From Ralstonia sp. SET104 (GTDB taxonomy: Bacteria > Pseudomonadota > Gammaproteobacteria > Burkholderiales > Burkholderiaceae), in contig NZ_BHVX01000021.1 of NCBI RefSeq assembly GCF_003851545.1, positions 1 through 59,452 of the forward strand: a stretch of 59,452 nt of DNA. Reading direction: 5' to 3'. The stretch's first letter is position 1. Each line of letters opens with the position of its first letter. The translations under genes and the position numbers were made by a program. Under the pieces are notes generated by a model. The model searched no databases. It was not told where the DNA came from and was given only the letters and a program-made list of their open reading frames with translations. Positions 18,667 to 26,356 of the stretch are shown piece after piece.

Positions 18667-19452
18667 CTACCGCTCCGCCCGGGGCAGATAAGACAGCCGA
18701 TCAAGAATCTGGTCGCCCAACCGCGGTGGCAGCAAGGCCAGAAGCCGCATCCCCAACGCCAGCAACGCCGGAAAGGCAATCTCGGCACGCCCGGATGTCA
18801 GCTTCGCCTGGATATGGCGCGCGGCTTTCTCGGCCGACCACAGGAAGGGCTTATCACCCGGGAACACATCGCTCATCGCTGTTTTGACGAAGCCGGGAAA
18901 CACCAGCGACAAACGCACGCCGTCCGCCGCCAGCAAGGGCCGCACCGATTCGCCGTAGGCCTTGATTGCTGACTTGCTTGCACAGTAGGCCGGTGAGATT
19001 GCCATGCCGCGAATGGCCGCCAGCGAACTGATTACCGCGACATGGCCGCGCTTGCGCGCGCGCAAGCGATCCAGCACGGGCAGCAGCGTGTGCAGCGCGC
19101 CGTAGAAGTTGGTGTCGAAGACCTCCCGCGTGCGCGCAAGGTCTTCCCAATCGCCGGCCGAGGCCAATGTGCTGGCGACGCCAGCGTTTGCGATCAACAG
19201 ATCAATTGAGTGAGCATCGTCGAATGCCGTCAGCCAGTGGGTCAGGGCGCCAGCATCGCGCACGTCCATCTGCGCGCAGACGACCGTCGCGCCTTGCTGC
19301 CGACACTGCTCCGCGCAAGCTTGAAGCCGTGCTGCGTCACGCGCGACCAAGCCAAGCGTGACGCCGGGCGCCGCGTAGGCGCGGGCGAGCGCTTGGCCAA
19401 TACCTGCGCTGGCGCCGGTGATAACGATGCAACGGGGGAGGTGATCAGTCAT
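18667..19452 (-). CDS. Classical short-chain dehydrogenase (RkpH/WcbP-like)
   Basis: The 261-residue product has the NAD(P)-binding TGASAGIGQALARAY near residue 13, the structural NAGVAS near 90, catalytic Ser in ISSLAAIRG near 142, and Tyr/Lys in YCASKSAIKAYGE (about 156-160). A hydrophobic C-terminus (LLALGMRLLALLP) suggests membrane association. The start overlaps the end of the kpsS-like gene by eight bases. Homologues are encoded beside RkpA-type synthases, so the likely substrate is the beta-keto or alpha-oxoamine product of the neighbouring lipid enzymes; this is an inference from context. Confidence 0.82.
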   Translation of the reverse strand: MTDHLPRCIVITGASAGIGQALARAYAAPGVTLGLVARDAARLQACAEQCRQQGATVVCAQMDVRDAGALTHWLTAFDDAHSIDLLIANAGVASTLASAGDWEDLARTREVFDTNFYGALHTLLPVLDRLRARKRGHVAVISSLAAIRGMAISPAYCASKSAIKAYGESVRPLLAADGVRLSLVFPGFVKTAMSDVFPGDKPFLWSAEKAARHIQAKLTSGRAEIAFPALLALGMRLLALLPPRLGDQILDRLSYLPRAER

Positions 19453-20653
19453 GGGTTGTTGCCTCCAGCCGCTTCACCACACCGGCCACGGCCATGGCGA
19501 TGCCGGTGCGCGTATAAAAATCGCCATTGATTTGCGTGTGATGCACCAGATAGTCCAGGAACGCCTGATACAAGGTCATGTCCGGCTCTTCCGCTTCGCG
19601 CCAGAAGGTATCCAGGCTGCCGTGCCAGGTCATGCCTTCCAAGTCGTAAATCGCCGTGCCCAATGCCTTGAGCGGCCGGCGGTGGTGCAGGGCGGAAAGC
19701 CCGACCGTACTGTTGACCACCACCACGCCACGTGCACGGTCGAGCAAGGTCGGCAGGTGGCCGGCGTCGATGAACTCAAGACGGTCTGCCACGCCCAGCG
19801 TTTTGGCTGCCGATTTGGCGTAGTTGCGATATTCAATCAACCCGGTGTCAAGGGGATGATTCTTGATGACAAGCAGCGCGTCAGCAGGGGCATGCGCCGC
19901 GAAGGAGGTGAGTACGTGGTCGATGGCCTGTCGGATGCTGTCAAACGGCGAATGGACCTGGATCTGGGAGTCCGAATTGAGCTGGAGCGGGAAGAGGTAG
20001 TAGGGCAGCTTCTTTGCCAGAAGACGTTCCGTGAGCCGTTTCGCCTCTGCCCGATACTGGCGCTCCAGCAGTAGGCGTCTGGCCAATCCGGCGTATTCGC
20101 GGTACCCGTTGTGAGGCCGGTGACTTTCGTAATGCGGAAAGCGGCTCGCGTAAATGGCGTTCGCCGCGCGATAACGGATATCGTGGTAAGCGCGTTCGTA
20201 GAGGTTGTAGCCGGTGGTCTGGCCAGTTGGGGAGGGCGGCGTCATGGTGCGTTGCTCGCGATACCACGCGGGGTCGCGCGGCAGCCTCGAACGGCCATTA
20301 ACACCATGCAGCTCCATGGTGAGCCAGTGTGGCCGGACATAACCCTCTTCGAATACGTTAACGCGAATATTATTTTGTTCGGCAGTGGCGTGTACCGGTT
20401 GGTGGATTTTGCGGCAATCCCCAAAGAGTAGGGTGTCGGTGAAATCGCCCGAACCGAAAATCTCCGAATACCAATCTGGAAGCGCATGCGCTTCTGCGGA
20501 GAAGTTGCTTACATTTTCCCTGCCTGCATATGCCAAGTCACCACCGCAAAAATTGACGCGATGCACCCGATGGCCGCGTTCGACAAGTGCTGTGGCTAGC
20601 TGGTTGAAAAAGGGCGATGCCGTGCCTTGCAAGGCGAGAAACGATCGGCGCAT
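19445..20653 (-). CDS. kpsS: KpsS-like capsule beta-Kdo transferase (RkpJ/WcbO)
   Basis: ATG at 20653 directly follows a TTG that extends the frame by one codon. The protein of about 402 residues matches the capsule-synthesis KpsS family: FLALQGTASPFFNQLATALVERGH at the N-terminus, VNFCGGD near 35, a FEEGYVRPHWLT block near 100, and a C-terminal KNHPLDTG...GVVVVNSTVGLSALHH block. KpsS adds the first Kdo residue to lyso-phosphatidylglycerol at the inner membrane, and KpsC extends the linker. The partner kpsC is present at 31378, so the capsule is of the group 2 type with a Kdo linker. This is the first gene of the left arm, reading away from the divergent intergenic region. Confidence 0.85.
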   Translation of the reverse strand: MRRSFLALQGTASPFFNQLATALVERGHRVHRVNFCGGDLAYAGRENVSNFSAEAHALPDWYSEIFGSGDFTDTLLFGDCRKIHQPVHATAEQNNIRVNVFEEGYVRPHWLTMELHGVNGRSRLPRDPAWYREQRTMTPPSPTGQTTGYNLYERAYHDIRYRAANAIYASRFPHYESHRPHNGYREYAGLARRLLLERQYRAEAKRLTERLLAKKLPYYLFPLQLNSDSQIQVHSPFDSIRQAIDHVLTSFAAHAPADALLVIKNHPLDTGLIEYRNYAKSAAKTLGVADRLEFIDAGHLPTLLDRARGVVVVNSTVGLSALHHRRPLKALGTAIYDLEGMTWHGSLDTFWREAEEPDMTLYQAFLDYLVHHTQINGDFYTRTGIAMAVAGVVKRLEATTHD

Positions 20654-20656
20654 CAA

Positions 20657-20936
20657 TAGCGGTGCAGCGGTCTAAGTGTTGGGGTTGAAGGGGGGGCGGA
20701 ATGCTTGGACTCGCATGGCATGACCAGGCCAGCAATGGGGCGCCTCAGGAGCATTTGAAGGATACCGTAGGTAAGGGCACCTGATAAGGAGGCGCCGCAG
20801 GATCGTTGTTAATCCGATGCATGCGGTGATGGCATGCAATAGCGCCGGCACGAAGCGCTGGCTATAATTGACACCGTTAACTTGGTGATTTGCAGCCACT
20901 TCACGGGGTTGTCATATTACGCTGGTATAGCGCGGG
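20657..20936. promoter_or_regulatory. Divergent intergenic region between the two capsule arms
   Basis: This 280-base non-coding stretch separates the minus-strand left arm (kpsS leftwards) from the plus-strand right arm (kpsE rightwards) and must hold promoters for both. A perfect TATAAT sits at 20863-20868 on the plus strand, but the matching -35 position (around 20840) is poor. I found no classical JUMPstart/ops element. Base composition is more AT-rich than the flanks. Confidence 0.4.
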
Positions 20937-22178
20937 TTGAATCTGCGTTTTCTAATGAATTGCCCGGCTTTGGGTATTTGCTCATCGGTGGCGGCGCCGG
21001 GCTGCACTGCTTTGGAAGATACGTTGGATACGGTACTGAGGGAAGACACGACGGCGCAGTCGGCCGGAAGCAGGCGCGGGCTTTGGCAGCGGTTGAAGGG
21101 CGTTAACCGGCTCTTTCTCGGCACGGTGGTGGTGCCAACCGTTCTTGCGACGCTTTATTTTGGTGTTGTTGCATCGGACGTCTATGTTTCCGAAGCGCGC
21201 TTTGTGGTTCGGAGCCCGCAGCGTCAGAGTCAGACGAGCACGCTTGGCGCGCTGCTGCAAGGCACGAGCTTCTCTCGCGCGCAGGACGACACCTACGCGG
21301 TCATCGACTACATCCAGTCGCGCGATGCTCTGGCCGAACTCAATCGCGGCAACTACATCCTTGACGCCTACGGCAACCATGGCGACGTTCTGAGCCGCTT
21401 TGGCAAGTATTTCGACGATAGCTTGGAAGCCCTGTGGAAGTACTACACCAAGCATGTCGTCACGGTCGATTTCGATTCCACGTCGGCTATCGCCACCATC
21501 CAGATTCGTTCGTTCTCGGCACAGGACGCCCACAAGATCAACGAATCATTGCTGGAAATGAGCGAGCGTCTGATCAACCGGATGAATGAACGCGCAGCCC
21601 GTGACATGGTGCAGTTTGCTCGGAGCGAGGTGGATGCTGCGACAGCCAAGGCGAAGGATGCCGCCGCCGCACTCGCCGCCTATCGCAAGTCATACACCGT
21701 ATTCGATCCGGACAAGCAATCGGCGCTGCAATTGCAGCAGGTCACTGCTCTGCAGGCGCAACTTTTCAATGCGCAGACGCAGTTGGCTCAGCTCCAGGCG
21801 CTTGCGCCTCAGAACCCGCAAATTGCCAGTCTTAAGACGAACATCGTTGCGCTGGAAAAGCAGATCCATGAAGCAACGGGTGGCGTGATTGGCAGCAAAG
21901 GCTCATTGTCGGACAAGGCCGTGCAATATACGCGCCTGCAGCTTGATGCTCAATTTGCTGATAAACAGCTCGCTTCGGCCATGACTGCACTGGAGAATGC
22001 GCGAGCCGAGGCTCAGCGCAAGCAACTTTATCTCGAGCGGCTGGTTCAGCCAAATGAGCCAGATGCGGCAGTAGAGCCGCGTCGCCTGCGTGCGATTCTC
22101 GCTACTTTGGTACTGGGCATGATTTCATGGGGCATCCTGACAATTCTGATTGCCGGGGTTCGAGAGCATCGGGATTGA
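20937..22178 (+). CDS. kpsE: KpsE-like capsule export inner-membrane protein (PCP family)
   Basis: A polysaccharide co-polymerase-like protein of up to 413 residues. One membrane segment lies near residues 60-80 (FLGTVVVPTVLATLYFGVV), followed by the conserved YVSEARFVVRSPQ and a QSRDALAELN region. A coiled-coil stretch spans about 225-365 and a second membrane segment lies near 385-408, just before the end. In group 2 capsule export KpsE links the ABC transporter to the outer-membrane channel. The exact start is uncertain: 20937 is the first ATG, but a TTG near 21010 would remove an unusual Cys-rich leader. It heads the kpsE-kpsM-kpsT export operon. Confidence 0.87.
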   Translation: MNLRFLMNCPALGICSSVAAPGCTALEDTLDTVLREDTTAQSAGSRRGLWQRLKGVNRLFLGTVVVPTVLATLYFGVVASDVYVSEARFVVRSPQRQSQTSTLGALLQGTSFSRAQDDTYAVIDYIQSRDALAELNRGNYILDAYGNHGDVLSRFGKYFDDSLEALWKYYTKHVVTVDFDSTSAIATIQIRSFSAQDAHKINESLLEMSERLINRMNERAARDMVQFARSEVDAATAKAKDAAAALAAYRKSYTVFDPDKQSALQLQQVTALQAQLFNAQTQLAQLQALAPQNPQIASLKTNIVALEKQIHEATGGVIGSKGSLSDKAVQYTRLQLDAQFADKQLASAMTALENARAEAQRKQLYLERLVQPNEPDAAVEPRRLRAILATLVLGMISWGILTILIAGVREHRD

Positions 22179-22186
22179 GTTGTCAT

Positions 22187-22978
22187 ATGGGGACGCATGC
22201 GACGTTTAGCCGATCCTTACGGATTCAAGCGAGAGTTATCGGTGCGCTATTAATGCGGGAAATTCTTACGCGTTATGGTCGGCATAATATCGGCTTCATG
22301 TGGCTGTTTGTTGAGCCCATGATATTTACTTTGGGCATCACTGCTTTGTGGTCAATGGTAAAGGTAACCCATGGTACGTCTTTGCCAATTACAGAATTCG
22401 CCTTGACAGGTTATTCCACTGTGCTGTTGTGGCGTAATGCAGTGAATCGCTGCAATTTGGCTATTGCGCCAAATCTCAGTTTGCTGTTCCATCGCAATGT
22501 CAGGGTGATTGATTTATTCGCGGCTCGTCTGCTGTTGGAATTTGCGGGCGCGACTATTTCATTTTTTGTGCTGTCGATAATTTTTATATCGGTAGGTTGG
22601 GCTACTCCTCCTAAGGATATTCTAAAAATACTGGAAGCCTGGGGATTGCTCATGTGGTACGCCGTAGGCTTGGGGTTGATTATCGGTTCTCTATCCGAGC
22701 GATCTGAAACTGTCGATCGCGTGTGGCACACAATTACGTATCTTATATTCCCGCTCTCGGGAGCTGCTTTTATGGTTGATTGGATACCAAAAACCGCGCA
22801 GCAACTGGTTTTGCTATTGCCAATGGTGCACGGCGTGGAGTTGCTGCGAGAGGGATACTTTGGGAGCACTTTCCACTTTCATTACAATTTGACTTATTTC
22901 GCGACGATGAATCTGATTCTGCTGTTTGTCGGTCTGGCACTTGCTCGAGAAACGGGGAGAAGGGTGGAGCCGGAATGA
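22187..22978 (+). CDS. kpsM: Capsule ABC transporter permease KpsM/Wzm
   Basis: The ATG at 22187, nine bases after the kpsE stop, gives 263 residues. The family block [24 protein letters not shown] lies near residues 24-47, and six hydrophobic segments follow, ending in a [15 protein letters not shown] motif typical of ABC-2 capsule permeases. It forms the membrane pore that exports the finished glycan. The stop overlaps the kpsT start (ATGA). Codon use and base composition become markedly AT-richer from here to about 28.6 kb. Confidence 0.9.
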   Translation: MGTHATFSRSLRIQARVIGALLMREILTRYGRHNIGFMWLFVEPMIFTLGITALWSMVKVTHGTSLPITEFALTGYSTVLLWRNAVNRCNLAIAPNLSLLFHRNVRVIDLFAARLLLEFAGATISFFVLSIIFISVGWATPPKDILKILEAWGLLMWYAVGLGLIIGSLSERSETVDRVWHTITYLIFPLSGAAFMVDWIPKTAQQLVLLLPMVHGVELLREGYFGSTFHFHYNLTYFATMNLILLFVGLALARETGRRVEPE

Positions 22979-23622
22979 TCGTCCTCGAAAGCGTTTGTAA
23001 AAGCTACAGTACGCGGAAAGGCCCAAAGACCGTCCTTTCTGATGTTAATTTGAGCGTGAGAAAGGGGCAAAAGGTTGGAATTCTTGGTCGCAATGGCGCG
23101 GGTAAGTCCACGCTAATTCGTCTAGTGAGTGGAGCCGAACTGCCGTCAGGCGGGAATATACATCGTGGTATGAGTATTTCGTGGCCACTGGCATTCGGGG
23201 GGGCTTTCCAGGGAAGCTTGACTGGATTGGATAATTTACGCTTCATTTGCCGAATTTACGGTGTCCCAATCGAGCCGGCTATTCCGTTTGTGGAGGAGTT
23301 CTCCGAATTGGGCATATATCTGAATGAGCCCGTAAAGAAATACTCGTCCGGGATGCGCGCTCGTTTGGCGTTTGCTATCTCAATGGCCGTTGATTTCGAT
23401 TGCTTTCTGATTGATGAAATTGTTGCTGTTGGTGATAGTCGATTTCATGAAAAATGTCATCGTGAGCTCTTTGAGAAGAGACGGGATCGGGCGATGATCA
23501 TTGTATCGCACGAGCCGTCTTATATTCGATCGCATTGTGATAGCGCCGCTGTATTGGTGGCGGGAAAACTTAATCATTTTTCCGATGTCGAGCAGGCCTA
23601 TTCGTTTTACCAATCTTACTGA
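22975..23622 (+). CDS. kpsT: Capsule ABC transporter ATPase KpsT/Wzt
   Basis: The ATG overlaps the kpsM stop. The 215-residue ATPase contains Walker [10 protein letters not shown] (residues 38-46), the family-specific [12 protein letters not shown] loop, signature [12 protein letters not shown], and Walker [12 protein letters not shown] followed by the switch His ([10 protein letters not shown]). It is short and lacks the C-terminal carbohydrate-binding domain seen in O9a-type Wzt, as expected for group 2 capsule exporters that do not recognise a chain terminator through Wzt. With KpsM it powers export across the inner membrane. Confidence 0.9.
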   Translation: MIVLESVCKSYSTRKGPKTVLSDVNLSVRKGQKVGILGRNGAGKSTLIRLVSGAELPSGGNIHRGMSISWPLAFGGAFQGSLTGLDNLRFICRIYGVPIEPAIPFVEEFSELGIYLNEPVKKYSSGMRARLAFAISMAVDFDCFLIDEIVAVGDSRFHEKCHRELFEKRRDRAMIIVSHEPSYIRSHCDSAAVLVAGKLNHFSDVEQAYSFYQSY

Positions 23623-23630
23623 TTTCTGCT

Positions 23631-26012
23631 ATGGTAACAAATAACAAAGTTAGTCAGGTTAGGGGAAAATTGTTGCCATTGGCGCCGTTCGTGGAAAGGC
23701 TCGAACGCCTCTTGATGCTGTTGCCAAGAACTTTCCAAGATCTGGGGTTGACTCCATCGGCAGGTGTGAAGGTGCTGGCCGATAATGAAAGCGGGGACAC
23801 AGAGTTCGATGCAACGGACTCCGATCCACAATTTGATTTGCGTTTTTCCGAACATCCTCCACGTGGTGGTTGGTATTATCTTGAGGCTGCGCTAACTCGC
23901 CATAGTGGCAATCGTACAGCTAAAATTTATATCGATGTCGGTAATGGCTACAATGAGACCGACTGTATATTTGTCCCCTCTAATCTCCGAGGGTCAATAC
24001 GTGAGGTATTGTATTTTCCGAAAGGGATACAGCGCTTGCGTTGGGATCCAATGGAGACTTCAGGGCGTTTTTCTCAAAGCGCACTGATTTTTCATCGAAT
24101 CACGGGAATTGAGAGTTATTGCAGAAGAGCGTGGCGGGTTTTTGAAGACCTCTGGCGGGTTCGTAAACAACCCGCAAAAATGAGAAGAGGCGTTCACTTT
24201 GGAAATGCATTGCTAAATTTGTCTAAGGCCTATGAATGGAGCGCAAATCTAAGGTACAAGCGATCTGATGGCATTGACTACGATACGTTTGTCAATCGCA
24301 ATGACACTCTCAGTTCTAGTGATTACCGGGAGATAGAGGCTCACATTCAAAAGCTGGCACACAGACCGCTTATTTCGATAGTGATGCCTGTGTACAATCC
24401 GCCAGAAGATTTCTTTTGTCAGGCGCTGGATTCGATTATTGGTCAATATTACCAGAATTGGGAGTTGTGTTTGGCGGATGATGCCTCTACAAATCCTAAG
24501 GTGAGGGAGATTATTGAAGCATACGCGCGAAAAGATTCCAGAATTAAAGTCGTTTTTCGCGTTGCCAACGGACATATTTCGGCTGCGTCTAATAGTGCGC
24601 TCGAATTGGTGGCCGGTGATTTCACGGCTTTGATGGATCAAGATGATTTACTTCCGTCGCATGCACTCTACCATGTGGCTGTGGAGATAAATCGTTATCC
24701 GAATGCGAAAATCATATACTCTGATGAGGATAAGATTGACGAGTTTGGCAATCGGATGGATCCCTATTTTAAGTCAAATTGGAATGCCGATCTTTTCCTT
24801 TCCCAAAATATGATATCCCATTTGGGTGTATACTCGACTGGGTTGGTAAGAGATGCGGGCGGATTTAGATTGGGTTTCGAAGGTAGTCAGGATTATGATT
24901 TGGCGTTGCGGTGCATAAAACGAATAAATGGTAGCGAAATTAGACACATTCCTCGTGTCTTATATCATTGGCGGATTCACGCTGGTTCGACGGCGGCCTC
25001 TCATGGAGAAAAGAATTACGCGCACAAGGCTGGTCTGATGGCACTGCAAGAACATGTGGCGGCTATCGGAGCGTCCGTTGTGGACGGCCCGGATCCGGGA
25101 ACGTATCGGGTTGTATATCCCGTGCCTAAGGCTGAGCCGTTGGTGAGTCTGATTATTCCAACGCGCGACATGATTGATGTATTGCGCGTTTGCATTGAGA
25201 GTATCCTTCGCAAGACAACATACAAGAATTTTGAAATTATTGTTGTTGACAATCAATCTTCTACTGTTGCTGCGGCTAAGTATTTTGCCGAGATAGCACG
25301 GAATAAGCGCGTGCGAGTCATAAAATTCGATGCACCATTCAATTATTCTGCTATAAATAATTTTGCTGTGCGCCACACGCAAGGGGAAATCGTTGGTTTG
25401 GTTAACAATGATATCGAAGTCATTGAAGGTAACTGGCTAACGGAGATGGTGGGCCACGCTTTACGACCTGAAGTTGGGTGTGTGGGCGCAAAACTTTTGT
25501 ATGCGGATGGTCGTATTCAGCATGCTGGTGTTGTGCTTGGCATTGGTGGTGTCGCGGGGCACGCTCACAAGTTTTTCCCGTCTGATGTTCCCGGATACTT
25601 TGGACGTGCTTCGCTAAATCAAAATTATTCCGCCGTGACTGCGGCTTGCCTCTTGGTTAGACGATCAATTTATGATCAAGTAGCCGGTTTGGATGAAGAA
25701 TCGCTGACAGTTGCTTTTAATGATGTTGACTTCTGTCTAAAAGTTGGAAGCGCGGGTTATCGTAATGTGTATTCTGCATATGCTCGCCTATATCATCATG
25801 AGTCCATTAGCAGAGGTGGCGAAACTACGCCAGAAAAGCAGCGGAGATTTATGGCGGAGGTGAACTGCATGAAAGATAGATGGTCTGCGCTGCTTGATGT
25901 GGATCATTATTACAACCCTAATCTTTCACTTACGCATGAAGATTTTTCATTGGCAACGCATGTCATTAAATCGCCGCATCACGGCTATCCTCTGAAAATC
26001 GTGAATTCATAG
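23631..26012 (+). CDS. Two-domain family 2 glycosyltransferase with N-terminal beta domain
   Basis: This 793-residue protein starts eight bases after kpsT. Residues about 75-160 form a beta-rich domain (AKIYIDVGNGYNE, PSNLRGSIREVLYFP, IQRLRWDPME). A first GT-A domain spans about 245-450 (SIVMPVYNPPEDFF, acidic MDQDD at 335-339, YSDEDKI near 364). A second spans about 503-735 (SLIIPTRD, VDNQS, LVNNDIEV near 590, FNDVDFCLK near 697). This is the RfbC/O-antigen-polymerase-like architecture in which two transferases in one chain build alternating linkages. It probably makes the capsule repeat backbone. The AT-rich composition suggests recent acquisition. The N-terminal domain recurs in the methyltransferase at 26357-28588. 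Confidence 0.87.
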   Translation: MVTNNKVSQVRGKLLPLAPFVERLERLLMLLPRTFQDLGLTPSAGVKVLADNESGDTEFDATDSDPQFDLRFSEHPPRGGWYYLEAALTRHSGNRTAKIYIDVGNGYNETDCIFVPSNLRGSIREVLYFPKGIQRLRWDPMETSGRFSQSALIFHRITGIESYCRRAWRVFEDLWRVRKQPAKMRRGVHFGNALLNLSKAYEWSANLRYKRSDGIDYDTFVNRNDTLSSSDYREIEAHIQKLAHRPLISIVMPVYNPPEDFFCQALDSIIGQYYQNWELCLADDASTNPKVREIIEAYARKDSRIKVVFRVANGHISAASNSALELVAGDFTALMDQDDLLPSHALYHVAVEINRYPNAKIIYSDEDKIDEFGNRMDPYFKSNWNADLFLSQNMISHLGVYSTGLVRDAGGFRLGFEGSQDYDLALRCIKRINGSEIRHIPRVLYHWRIHAGSTAASHGEKNYAHKAGLMALQEHVAAIGASVVDGPDPGTYRVVYPVPKAEPLVSLIIPTRDMIDVLRVCIESILRKTTYKNFEIIVVDNQSSTVAAAKYFAEIARNKRVRVIKFDAPFNYSAINNFAVRHTQGEIVGLVNNDIEVIEGNWLTEMVGHALRPEVGCVGAKLLYADGRIQHAGVVLGIGGVAGHAHKFFPSDVPGYFGRASLNQNYSAVTAACLLVRRSIYDQVAGLDEESLTVAFNDVDFCLKVGSAGYRNVYSAYARLYHHESISRGGETTPEKQRRFMAEVNCMKDRWSALLDVDHYYNPNLSLTHEDFSLATHVIKSPHHGYPLKIVNS

Positions 26013-26356
26013 CTGTGCTTGCTGATTTTTTTTGGGAGAGGTAATTGGGATTCAAACCGGATCAAGATGGCTCTGATCTAGTTTGGGTGGTTTCTTTTTC
26101 TATATTCCAGTAAAGCAGCCTTACTTGCGATGCCTGGCCTCCGCTCGGGTGTTGCTGCATGAATCCGGTAACCCCGCGACGTACTGATGTCTGACCCATG
26201 CCTTCAATGAACGAACGCTCCACCAACCCTCTTGATTCGGAGTGTTAATGTGGCCAAATATTGTCGGTGGCAAAGCTACTCGGAAGCATTAAAAGGCGTG
26301 TTTCTCGAACCTCTATTCTCAGTGCCAGCTGGGTCTGCGGGTTGTGTAAAATGTTA
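26013..26356. other. Intergenic stretch between convergent genes
   Basis: About 345 bases lie between the convergent glycosyltransferase and methyltransferase genes. A T8 run follows the glycosyltransferase stop at about 26025-26032. On the minus strand a short open stretch, roughly 26064-26215, could encode a 45-residue peptide starting MGQTSVRRGVTGF. It has no recognisable family and may be the tail of a lost gene. Nothing else is supported. Confidence 0.35.

Noticed and set aside
17290-18972. 560-codon plus-strand frame opposite the RkpI-like gene
   Set aside because: Rich in Gln, Arg and His, with no domain, and antisense to a gene with clear sulfatase-fold motifs.
20700-20936. JUMPstart/ops antiterminator element before the capsule operon
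   Set aside because: I looked for GGCGGTAGCGTG-like sequence on both strands in the divergent region and found none.
22975-23622. Wzt-type C-terminal glycan-binding domain that would pair with the methyltransferase terminator
   Set aside because: The ATPase stops soon after the switch region at 215 residues, so no carbohydrate-recognition domain is present.
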